Shown: positions 7,920 to 13,209, numbered from the stretch's first letter. The stretch: 13,217 nt of DNA from JAAXXJ01 sp964412455 (GCA_964412455.1 CAYPOT010000099.1:1-13217), one strand, 5' to 3'. Notes: generated by a model from the sequence alone, not told the origin. Numbers and translations: made by a program.

Positions 7920-8648
7920 TCATATCGCCTCATCCCCGCCCGTCAGCTTCAGGAAGATGGGCTCCAGGTGGCTGTTCTCCATCCGGGCGAGCCGGCCCAG
8001 TTCCTCGACGCTTCCCCCGGCGATGATCTCGCCCTTGTTGATGATGGCAACGCGGGTGCACATGGCTTCGACGATCTCGAGGGTGTGGGTGGACATGAAG
8101 ATCGTCACGCCATTCGACGCCAGGTCCTTGAAGAGGTCCTTGACCAGCCGCGCGCCGCGGGGGTCCAGGCCCACCATGGGCTCGTCCACGACGAGGACCT
8201 TCGGTTCGTGGAGGAGCGCCGACGCCATGACCAGCCGCTGTTTCATGCCGTGCGAGAAGTTCTCGACAAGCTCGCCGGCCCAATCGGTCAGGCCGAACAG
8301 CTCAAGCAGTTCGCGGATCCGCGCGGCCGGACCGGCCATCGTGTACAGCTCCGCGACGAACCGCATGAACTCCTCGGCGGTGAGCTTCTCGTAGAGGTAC
8401 GGACGGTCGGGAATGAAGCCGGTTATTGATTTGGCCCTGAGCGGGTCCTTCTGGACGTCGAAACCGCCGATCTCCACGCTTCCGCCCGTGGGCCGGAGGA
8501 GCCCGGCCATCATCTTGATGGTCGTGGTCTTGCCCGCGCCGTTGGGGCCGAGGAAACCGAAGATCTCGCCGGCCTCGATCGCGAGGTTGATGCTCTTCAC
8601 GGCGGTGAAGCTGCCGTAGTCCTTGGTAAGGTTGGTGAGCTTGATCAT
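7920..8648 (-). CDS. ABC transporter ATP-binding subunit (ABC-2 exporter type)
   Basis: Predicted 242-residue cytoplasmic ATPase that would power an ABC-2-type exporter. Walker A is GPNGAGKT at 34-41, the signature is FSHGM at 131-135 (variant of LSGGQ, common in this group), Walker B is VLVVDE at 151-156 with the D-loop GLDP, and the switch His is H188. The Q-loop position appears to hold Asp (IPD, D81) rather than the usual Gln. Length is typical. The ATG at 8648 starts MIKLTNLTKDYG; the upstream AGAG is only a weak ribosome-binding site. The best partner is the permease at 3822-5510, but a SulP gene and two repeat-rich gaps intervene. The transglutaminase-like gene lies upstream on the same strand, so the three may once have formed a compact operon. 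Confidence 0.92.
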   Translation of the reverse strand: MIKLTNLTKDYGSFTAVKSINLAIEAGEIFGFLGPNGAGKTTTIKMMAGLLRPTGGSVEIGGFDVQKDPLRAKSITGFIPDRPYLYEKLTAEEFMRFVAELYTMAGPAARIRELLELFGLTDWAGELVENFSHGMKQRLVMASALLHEPKVLVVDEPMVGLDPRGARLVKDLFKDLASNGVTIFMSTHTLEIVEAMCTRVAIINKGEIIAGGSVEELGRLARMENSHLEPIFLKLTGGDEAI

Positions 8649-8712
8649 GTTTTTTCTCTAACCACGAATGGACCGGAACGGGGCTCCTTGATGCGACATG
8701 AACGGTACCATT

Positions 8713-8772
8713 TGTAGGGGCGGCCCTGTGTGGCCGCCCACCTCAGGGCAACCACACAGGGTTGCCCCTACA
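8713..8772. repeat. 60-bp nested palindromic repeat (cruciform type)
   Basis: Two 27-bp arms (8713-8739 and 8746-8772) form an inverted repeat matching at 23 of 27 positions around a 6-nt centre, with outer ends TGTAGGGGC and GCCCCTACA. Each arm also contains its own perfect 8-bp hairpin: GGGCGGCC/GGCCGCCC on the left and GGGCAACC/GGTTGCCC on the right. All four differences between the arms are paired within their own hairpin. It sits between the transglutaminase-like gene and the ABC ATPase gene. Confidence 0.85.
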
Positions 8773-8792
8773 CGCAAATCCGAAATCCGAAT

Positions 8793-10241
8793 TCATCGGT
8801 ATTCCAGAACATCCACCTTCAATTTCCCCACGAGCCTCAGGATCTCCGCCTGCTTCGCGAGGTCGCCGGTGACGAAACGGATGTGCGTGGCATCGGCGGG
8901 GAACTGATCGAACGTGGGGTCGATGGCCGTCCACTCGCCCAGCCACACTTCGGGCCACGCGTGGTAATAGAAACCGTTCTTCAGATAGACGATGCCGGCG
9001 GCCATGCGCGCCGGGATGCCGGCGGAGCGCGCCAGCGCCGTGTAGAGCGTCGTATGTTCGTTGCAGTCGCCGACCTTCTGCTTCAGGACCTCGACCGCGC
9101 TGGGGATGCTTACCACGGGCTGTTTGCTGATCGCCTGGTAGACCCAGCTGTTCAGCTTCTTCGCCGCCTCGCGGGCGTCCTTTTCGTTCCCGATGATCTT
9201 CGCGGTCTGCTCGCGGATGTTCCTGTCATCGCTCTGCACCAGCAGGGTGGGCTGCAGGTCTGCTTGATGGTCCTTTCCAGGGTAGGGGATGGAATAGGTA
9301 CTGCTGGAGGTTGCGGAGCGGACCTCGATGACGCCGTCCTTCCAGGCCTGCCTGCCGCCGGCGAGATCGAACCCGTCGAGCGGCGCTCCGGAAAGCCGCG
9401 CCTTCAGCAGTTTGACCGCGCCGGGATCCTCGATGGTGCTTGACGGGATCTTTACCAGGGCGATGATGTCCACCGCCGGGCCGCGCTTGTCCCGCTTCAG
9501 GGCCTCGGTCTTTGTTTCCTTGAGCAGGGAGTACCCCAGCGGGCTTTCCTCCTTGATGGTCTCTCCGTCCTGGGTGATCCAGGAGGTCGCCTCCATGCCC
9601 TGGAAGGATTCCTTCAATTTGTAGACGGCCATGTCGCTGTCGCCGACCTTGATGGTCTCCTTTGCTTCCACGGTGACAAAGGCGTCCTCGGTGCTCATCG
9701 TCGCGGGATTGAAGATCGGGAACCGGTACCGCTTCCCGGGCTCCAGGCCGAGGTGGACGATAGCCGGCCGGATGTTGGGCGTGAGGTAGATGGGCTCCTT
9801 GAGCGGAAAGCGTTCTTTCCTCGTCTCGCCCCCGGTGATGATATCGACGACCAGCTGCTTTCCGACGACGGCGCCCTTGATGTCCATGGCCGAGACGCCG
9901 GAACGGAGCGTAAAGTCGAAGTACTTGAGCATGAAGGTCCTGGTCGTATAGGCGTTCATCACGGTGCCGACGCTCTGGACCTGCTCCAGGACCAGGACGT
10001 CCATCTCCGATTCCTCGGAAATGTGGTAGGCGTCGCCTTCCACGCGCGTCTGCGTATGGGCATGCCCGATCTTCCGGCCCTTCTGGTAGATGCCGAACCA
10101 TTCGTCGCCGGCCTTGATGCCTTCTTTCGTGACGATCTCGAGGGCGACGACCGACAGGGGACGAATATAGGTCCGCTCGATGAGCAGGCCCATCATAACG
10201 AGCCAGAAGAGCAGGATGACGGTTTTGACGACCTTTGTCAT
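8793..10241 (-). CDS. Membrane-anchored transglutaminase-like protein
   Basis: Predicted 482-residue protein with one N-terminal hydrophobic segment (about 4-22), then a long, probably periplasmic, region and a C-terminal transglutaminase-like (papain-fold) domain at about 350-450. The triad is readable: Cys393 in GDCNEHT, His427 in YYHAWPEVW and Asp441 in AIDPTFDQ. Family members are cysteine proteases, amidases or cross-linkers; which applies here is unknown. The middle region (about 35-330) is mostly beta-type sequence that I do not recognise. I chose the ATG at 10241 because the hydrophobic segment follows directly; a longer frame would need a TTG at 10277 inside the predicted promoter. 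No Shine-Dalgarno motif is visible. It precedes the ABC ATPase on the same strand, with a 144-bp gap holding a palindromic repeat. Confidence 0.85.
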   Translation of the reverse strand: MTKVVKTVILLFWLVMMGLLIERTYIRPLSVVALEIVTKEGIKAGDEWFGIYQKGRKIGHAHTQTRVEGDAYHISEESEMDVLVLEQVQSVGTVMNAYTTRTFMLKYFDFTLRSGVSAMDIKGAVVGKQLVVDIITGGETRKERFPLKEPIYLTPNIRPAIVHLGLEPGKRYRFPIFNPATMSTEDAFVTVEAKETIKVGDSDMAVYKLKESFQGMEATSWITQDGETIKEESPLGYSLLKETKTEALKRDKRGPAVDIIALVKIPSSTIEDPGAVKLLKARLSGAPLDGFDLAGGRQAWKDGVIEVRSATSSSTYSIPYPGKDHQADLQPTLLVQSDDRNIREQTAKIIGNEKDAREAAKKLNSWVYQAISKQPVVSIPSAVEVLKQKVGDCNEHTTLYTALARSAGIPARMAAGIVYLKNGFYYHAWPEVWLGEWTAIDPTFDQFPADATHIRFVTGDLAKQAEILRLVGKLKVDVLEYR

Positions 10242-10248
10242 AGAGTCA

Positions 10249-10277
10249 ATAGTAGCCGTACCGCGGCAGGAAGTCAA
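10249..10277 (-). promoter_or_regulatory. Sigma70-type promoter, possibly giving a leaderless transcript
   Basis: The minus strand reads TTGACT (10272-10277), a 17-nt spacer and TACTAT (10249-10254), then only 7 nt before the ATG at 10241. Standard promoter spacing would place the transcript start at or next to the A of ATG, which fits the absence of a ribosome-binding site. Confidence 0.5.
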
Positions 10278-10356
10278 ACGAACGTTGAAAAGGGCCGATG
10301 GAAGAAAATTGTGTTATTATTAATCAACCCGCGACAGGGCGGTCATATCTTATATT

Positions 10357-10442
10357 CGTCATCCCCGAGTGCCTCTATCGGGGATCCAGTACGTTATACG
10401 GCTAAGACTGGATTCCCGCTCAGAACCGATGCGGGAATGACG
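10357..10442. repeat. 86-bp inverted-repeat element between divergent genes
   Basis: The left arm runs from CGTCATCCCCG to GGGGATCCAG (10357-10389). The right arm runs from CTGGATTCCCGC to GCGGGAATGACG (10408-10442). An 18-bp centre separates them. Each arm also folds on itself (CCCCGA.../...TCGGGG and CCCG.../...CGGG). This is a well-known style of dispersed bacterial intergenic palindrome. It lies in the gap between the transglutaminase-like and lipoprotein genes and ends 66 bp before the lipoprotein start. Confidence 0.75.
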
Positions 10443-10508
10443 ATAGTGCAGCCGCGTCAATGTCCATTCTATCATGAAACAATGAGTAACATTGCGAAGG
10501 GAGCTGTT

Positions 10509-10985
10509 ATGATGATTCACCGGGCAATGCTTACATTCATGATCCCGGTCCTTTTGCTTTCCGCCTGCTCGAAATCGACCGAAGAAGATAAGGTGAAGAA
10601 GGTCGTCACGAGCGTCCAGCAGGCCGCCGAAGAGAAGAAAATCGGCGCGGTGCTGGAGCATATCTCGAAGACCTACCGCGATCCGCAGGGCAACGACTAC
10701 AACGGCATCAAGGGGCTTTTGGCGTTCTATTTCTTCCGCCACCAGAAGGTCTCGGTGTACATGCCGAACATCGACATCGTGGTGACCGGACCGACGGCGA
10801 AGGCTGTGTTCCAGGCCATCCTGACCGGCAGGGGCACGGGCGAGACCGCCGGGGGCATCCTTCCCGAGGCGCTCGGCGCGTATAATTTCGAGGTGCTCTT
10901 AAATAAGGAGGACGGCGCGTGGAAGGTCACGTCGGCAAAGTGGGAGCGGGCGGGGGAGGGGGCGCTTTTGCCGCAGAAGGAATAA
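10509..10985 (+). CDS. Small lipoprotein, possibly NTF2/SnoaL-like fold
   Basis: Predicted 158-residue lipoprotein. A short signal peptide ends in the lipobox LSAC with Cys20; the next residue is Ser, so outer-membrane sorting is more likely than retention in the inner membrane. The mature part has an early Lys/Glu-rich helix (KVKKVVTSVQQAAEEKK), then beta-type segments ending in KEDGAWKVTSAKWERA, a layout like cystatin/NTF2-like proteins. No catalytic role can be assigned. The ATG at 10509 follows AAGGGAG with 5-nt spacing; the in-frame ATG at 10482 lacks such a motif. The 3' end (10919-10960) is repeated almost exactly at 11481-11522, where a fragment of a second copy lies. Confidence 0.8.
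   Translation: MMIHRAMLTFMIPVLLLSACSKSTEEDKVKKVVTSVQQAAEEKKIGAVLEHISKTYRDPQGNDYNGIKGLLAFYFFRHQKVSVYMPNIDIVVTGPTAKAVFQAILTGRGTGETAGGILPEALGAYNFEVLLNKEDGAWKVTSAKWERAGEGALLPQKE
10919..10960 (+). repeat. 42-bp direct repeat, first copy
   Basis: This stretch encodes WKVTSAKWERAGEG inside the lipoprotein gene. It recurs at 11481-11522 with a single mismatch (A at 10937 against C at 11499). The two copies flank the antitoxin-like and truncated toxin-like ORFs, 520 bp apart. Similarity drops sharply outside the block. Confidence 0.85.
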
Positions 10986-11028
10986 GATACAGATGAGGAC
11001 AATCCGTCGGTTTGAAGTATGTGGAAGA

Positions 11029-11142
11029 TTACTTTCTGATGATTAATGCGGTGATCTCGTATTGTTTTTGCACAGAAGAGGAGAGAACAAGAGGGGTGGC
11101 GGCAATGGCCCTTTCGCAATTCTCAATGAATCGCCGGATCAT
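11029..11142 (-). pseudogene. Possible truncated toxin gene, 37 codons
   Basis: The ATG at 11142 overlaps the stop of the upstream small gene (ATGA), the tight coupling seen in toxin-antitoxin operons. The ORF encodes MIRRFIENCERAIAATPLVL and 17 further residues ending ALIIRK, then TAA. The start resembles, from memory, the N-terminus of DUF6516/TumE-type toxins, which normally run to about 100 residues or more; this one stops early. Another frame continues open past the stop (HQKVIFHILQTDG), so a frameshift or truncation is possible. It may equally be a chance ORF. Confidence 0.3.
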
Positions 11143-11390
11143 CGGACAGCTGAGCGGATTGCGGCTTGCGATTTTTGCCACTGGGCGAGCAGCTTTGCCG
11201 AGGCATACCAGTCGAAGTAATCGGCATCGTCTCCAACTTGCCCTGCTTCGAACTTTTTCAGAAAGTTTTGAGTAGTGACATGGTATTTTCGTTCAAAGTC
11301 CTTCAGGGTTTTCTTATAGAAGGCAATGGCGTCCGAGTACTGCGTATATTCACGTTTGAGAGACGTTTTTATTTCGCTTGTAATGTTCAT
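11139..11390 (-). CDS. Small antitoxin-like protein
   Basis: Predicted 83-residue soluble protein. The first half is Lys/Glu-rich and likely a coiled coil (FYKKTLKDFERKY). The second half carries FLKKFEAGQVGDDADYFDWY followed by ASAKLLAQWQKSQ. The pattern of an acidic GDD-x-DYF-x-WY stretch followed by a helix is familiar from small antitoxin partners of DUF6516/TumE-type toxins, by recall rather than a search. A very short ORF starts at its stop codon (ATGA overlap, 11142), supporting a two-gene module whose second gene is truncated. It has its own promoter (11397-11425) and no Shine-Dalgarno motif. It is more AT-rich than the flanking large genes, consistent with acquired DNA. Confidence 0.6.
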   Translation of the reverse strand: MNITSEIKTSLKREYTQYSDAIAFYKKTLKDFERKYHVTTQNFLKKFEAGQVGDDADYFDWYASAKLLAQWQKSQAAIRSAVR

Positions 11391-11396
11391 GGTCTA

Positions 11397-11425
11397 TTTA
11401 TAAAGCAGAATTCACGATGAGTCAA
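11397..11425 (-). promoter_or_regulatory. Sigma70-type promoter ending at the antitoxin-like ATG
   Basis: The minus strand reads TTGACT (11420-11425), a 17-nt spacer and TATAAA (11397-11402), then 6 nt (TAGACC) before the ATG at 11390. Both boxes are one base off consensus. The expected start of transcription is the A of ATG, suggesting a leaderless mRNA. Confidence 0.6.
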
Positions 11426-11451
11426 GGCGTATTTTGCGCCGGATCTATGCT

Positions 11452-11541
11452 ATGCTCGCCCTGTTCAAGGTGAACGGCCGGTGGAAGGTCACGTCGGCCA
11501 AGTGGGAGCGGGCGGGGGAGGGAATGGCCCCGCCGCAGTGA
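11452..11541 (+). pseudogene. 3' fragment of a second lipoprotein gene copy
   Basis: The frame reads MLALFKVNGRWKVTSAKWER and continues AGEGMAPPQ to a TGA at 11539. It matches the end of the lipoprotein at 10509-10985 (EVLLNKEDGAWKVTSAKWERAGEGALLPQKE). Within it, 11481-11522 is 41/42 identical in DNA, while the region before it diverges quickly and there is no signal peptide or ribosome-binding site. It is best read as the remnant of a tandem paralogue whose 5' part was lost or replaced by the antitoxin-like module. Confidence 0.75.
11481..11522 (+). repeat. 42-bp direct repeat, second copy
   Basis: This is the partner of 10919-10960 (41/42 identical), inside the lipoprotein-gene fragment. 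It lies close to the right border of the segment holding the antitoxin-like gene. Confidence 0.85.
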
Positions 11542-11542
11542 T

Positions 11543-11737
11543 TCGTTGTTCAAGAACACTGTTTGAACGTAGCATAGTATGATACAGTAGCCGTGCAATA
11601 GCTTCTTCTTGTACTCGTTGTGGTTTCCATCCTTCGCAATGCATAAAGTTATAAACCGTATTCGTCAATACATATCCAAATAAATCGCGTCGAAACCGTT
11701 GACTTCACCTATAATCAGGCATATATTCGTCAATCAT
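11543..11737 (-). pseudogene. Possible decayed ORF with in-frame TGA
   Basis: Reading the minus strand from the ATG at 11737 gives MIDEYMPDYR, a TGA (11705-11707), then SQRFRRDLFGYVLTNTVYNF and a further open stretch containing MHCEGWKPQRVQEEAIARLL, with no further stop up to the lipoprotein fragment. The composition is protein-like, but there is no ribosome-binding site. A strong plus-strand promoter overlaps it (11699-11727), and no start codon suits the part after the TGA except an internal TTG or ATG. I do not recognise the family. The 320-bp gap 11542-11861 otherwise contains only the promoter, the hairpin and a short GTTCAA/TTGAAC dyad (11548-11568). Confidence 0.25.
11699..11727 (+). 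promoter_or_regulatory. Strong sigma70-type promoter with long leader
   Basis: The -35 box TTGACT (11699-11704), 17-nt spacer and -10 box TATATT (11722-11727) each have one mismatch to consensus. Transcription would start near 11734, leaving about 128 nt of leader before the membrane-protein ATG at 11862. That leader contains the stem-loop at 11797-11838. Confidence 0.55.
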
Positions 11738-11796
11738 ACTAAAGGTGATTTGGCATGTTCATTGCTAAACTGGTAAACAACGGAAATCTGTGTTTT

Positions 11797-11838
11797 ACTA
11801 TGGGGTCTGGTTTTTAGGTCTTTACTAGCCCCCATAGT
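11797..11838 (+). other. Stem-loop in the leader of the membrane-protein gene
   Basis: ACTATGGGG (11797-11805) pairs perfectly with CCCCATAGT (11830-11838). After one mismatch, CTGGT pairs with ACTAG (one G-T pair), leaving an 11-nt loop. It could be an RNA leader structure, or one end of a dispersed REP-like repeat; the GGGGTCTGG run resembles repeats linked to REP-associated transposases in other genomes, by recall. No T-tract follows, so it is not a convincing terminator. Confidence 0.5.
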
Positions 11839-11861
11839 CAATAACTGGTTAGGAGGTCTGA

Positions 11862-12176
11862 ATGAAAGAAAAACTGGGATGCGCTGCTGCCATCGTTTAT
11901 TTCGCCATAGGATTTGTGCAGTTGCTGGCAATAATTAAGGGCATACAGATCTGGTTCAGCATGCCCTGGATTCTGGCTGCATTCCTCTCTATGATCATAG
12001 CGTACATTCCGATCGTCGGTACCATCGCGGGAATTAAGGGAGCCACAGTAGCGTGGGGTTGGAGCCTTTGGCCAGCTATTGCTTTCTTCTGCTGGCCTTA
12101 CGCGATCTACATCATCGCAATTGCTGCCGGTGGAGTTGCAGACCTTCTGAGCAGAAGAGGGAAAGGAGTCTCCTAA
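11862..12176 (+). CDS. Small membrane protein, unknown function
   Basis: Predicted 104-residue protein with three hydrophobic stretches (about 5-28, 32-58 and 66-95) and a basic C-terminus (SRRGKGVS). The segments are rich in Ile, Ala and Trp, with IPIVGTIAGIKGA as a short loop-like element. I do not recognise the family. A strong ribosome-binding site AGGAGGT (11851-11857) lies 4 nt before the ATG. The stop codon TAA is embedded in the left end of an attC-like site (12171-12239), and the sequence just before the ribosome-binding site reads GTTAGGA, close to an attC right-end consensus. This suggests a gene cassette, though no second complete attC is evident upstream. Confidence 0.7.
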   Translation: MKEKLGCAAAIVYFAIGFVQLLAIIKGIQIWFSMPWILAAFLSMIIAYIPIVGTIAGIKGATVAWGWSLWPAIAFFCWPYAIYIIAIAAGGVADLLSRRGKGVS

Positions 12177-12239
12177 CAACCGGGTAGAGTTCGACGGTAA
12201 AACCTGGCGGTTTTCCGCGTCTCACCCGAAACGTTATCT
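12171..12239 (+). other. Integron attC-like recombination site (candidate)
   Basis: The site begins TCCTAACAAC and ends AACGTTATCT, giving the attC-type outer pairing TAAC/GTTA (12174-12177 with 12233-12236). After a short unpaired spacer, CGGGT pairs with ACCCG, then GAG with CTC, CG with CG, CGG with CCG and AAAACC with GGTTTT around TGGC. The unpaired bases fall almost only on the left strand, as for the extrahelical bases that set strand choice in attC. The outer boxes deviate from RYYYAAC and GTTRRRY outside the AAC/GTT core. It overlaps the stop of the 104-residue gene and is followed 18 nt after GTTA by a new ATG, as between cassettes. No integrase is in the window. Confidence 0.5.
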
Positions 12240-12253
12240 ATGGAGGTTATAAT

Positions 12254-12385
12254 ATGAATCGTAGTCGAATAATAGTATCTTCTCTATTTGTTTTCAGAAC
12301 TCTTAAGGTCGCGTCTTGTATATTGACCAATCAAGGACATATATCAAAATACAAGATGTGTCCTGATGACTCCCCTGATGACTGA
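12254..12385 (+). CDS. Short hypothetical ORF, possibly truncated
   Basis: 43 codons starting MNRSRIIVSSLFVFRTLKVA and ending PDDSPDD. GGAGGT at 12242-12247 lies 6 nt before the ATG, a good ribosome-binding site. The N-terminus is basic then hydrophobic, like the start of a signal peptide, but the ORF ends soon after, so it may be the surviving 5' end of a longer cassette gene. It starts 15 nt beyond the attC-like site. Confidence 0.4.
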   Translation: MNRSRIIVSSLFVFRTLKVASCILTNQGHISKYKMCPDDSPDD

Positions 12386-12400
12386 TGGCTGTAGTAACAG

Positions 12401-12422
12401 CGGCGCGGTCGGCAGAGCGCCG
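12401..12422. other. GC-rich hairpin upstream of darP
   Basis: CGGCGC and GCGCCG form a 6-bp stem with a 10-nt loop, preceded by TAACAG at 12395. It could be a remnant of another attC-like end or a weak terminator. There is no T-tract and no matching GTTA end, so neither reading is secure. Confidence 0.25.
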
Positions 12423-12436
12423 GTGATCTGAAGACA

Positions 12437-12823
12437 ATGGAAGTTCGCGAGGATCGACGCATGGGAATGGTACGTAAAACAGACATGAAGAAAGCAGCGC
12501 ATCCCGGGCAGGCGCAGGGAGAACAGCCGCGTTTAAGCAAAACGCAGATGAAAAAAGCAGCGTTGTCCGTGCAGGACCTGGGTGAACGCCTGGTGAAGTT
12601 GTCGAATGAACAGCTCAATCGGATCGATCTGCCCGTGGACGTTCTGGCTGCCGTAAAAGCGGCAAAGACCATAAAAAAACACACTCCCCGCAGGCGGCAG
12701 ATGCAGTATATCGGCTCGATGATGCGGAAATACGATACTGCGCCTGTACGGGAATTCTTCGAAGCATTGGAGCAGGGGAACCACCAGCAGACTGCGAAGT
12801 CTAAAAGTAACGAAGATACTTGA
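12437..12823 (+). CDS. Short DarP/YjgA-like (DUF615) ribosome-associated protein
   Basis: Predicted 128-residue protein. Residues from about 33 onward match the N-terminal half of the DarP/YjgA family, which helps late assembly of the 50S subunit in E. coli: LSKTQMKKAALSVQDLGERL, then IDLPVDVLAAVKAAKTIKKH, then the hallmark RRRQMQYIGSMMRKYD. E. coli DarP is about 183 residues; here the C-terminal helical half is missing and the protein ends in a polar tail (QQTAKSKSNEDT). I see no frameshifted continuation after the stop. The first ATG is used, but the ATG at 12461 has a better ribosome-binding site (GAGGAT, 6 nt away) and would remove eight residues. The pre-domain part is Lys/Gln-rich. Confidence 0.75.
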   Translation: MEVREDRRMGMVRKTDMKKAAHPGQAQGEQPRLSKTQMKKAALSVQDLGERLVKLSNEQLNRIDLPVDVLAAVKAAKTIKKHTPRRRQMQYIGSMMRKYDTAPVREFFEALEQGNHQQTAKSKSNEDT

Positions 12824-12915
12824 ATCAAGAAGCGAGCGCATTTCCAGCAGCTTGCCGCAGTACAGGGGGCTTCAATTCGCTCCTGACAGAACTTGCTTGT
12901 GGTGGAGGCGGAAGA

Positions 12916-13137
12916 TCAGGAAGGTCTGTTTTTCAGGGACGCGGCGGCCTTGATGATGAGCAGCAGCCAGGGTATCCCGTGATAGAACAGATCGAACCAG
13001 TCGATGGGGCGGGACAGTTCGCCGTTCTTCAGCATCACCAGCTTCTCCCAGATATGGGGCGGGAAGAAGGGCGCGAGGCCCAGCGTCAGGCAGACGATGA
13101 TCAGGATGCCCCAGGGAAGTTTGTCGATGATTTTCAT
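12916..13137 (-). CDS. Small two-span membrane protein
   Basis: Predicted 73-residue protein beginning MKIIDKLPWGILIIVCLTLG, with hydrophobic segments at about 8-26 and 50-64 joined by a loop containing PPHIWEKLVMLKNGELSRP. I recall similar short proteins being labelled 'RND transporter' in databases, but nothing in the sequence supports pump activity. The ATG at 13137 is chosen because GAGGAGG lies 7 nt upstream; a longer frame opening at 13182 has no such motif. It is convergent with the DarP-like gene, with 92 bp between the stops and no clear terminator. Confidence 0.7.
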   Translation of the reverse strand: MKIIDKLPWGILIIVCLTLGLAPFFPPHIWEKLVMLKNGELSRPIDWFDLFYHGIPWLLLIIKAAASLKNRPS

Positions 13138-13182
13138 GGTTTGGCCTCCTCTTGCATCAGACCGTAATGTCAAAACTTTCAC

Positions 13183-13209
13183 CGCAGAGGACGCGGAGGA
13201 CGCAGAGAA
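13183..13209. repeat. Three 9-bp tandem units at window edge
   Basis: CGCAGAGGA, CGCGGAGGA and CGCAGAGAA follow each other directly. This resembles the widespread CGCAGAG-type intergenic repeats, and the array may continue outside the window. Confidence 0.5.

Noticed and set aside
9753..10508. N-terminal extension of the lipoprotein reading frame
   Set aside because: It is antisense to the transglutaminase-like gene and crosses the 86-bp repeat; the lipobox and ribosome-binding site place the real start at 10509.
11548..11568. GTTCAA/TTGAAC dyad as a terminator
   Set aside because: Six base pairs, AT-rich, with no following T-tract.
11705..11707. In-frame TGA read as selenocysteine
   Set aside because: No SECIS-like hairpin or selenoprotein motif is evident, and the ORF lacks a ribosome-binding site; decay is simpler.
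11764..11854. A second attC site upstream of the 104-residue gene (GCTAAAC to GTTAGGA)
   Set aside because: The end boxes are close to consensus, but the arms do not pair outside the 11797-11838 hairpin and the left side is about 20 nt too long.
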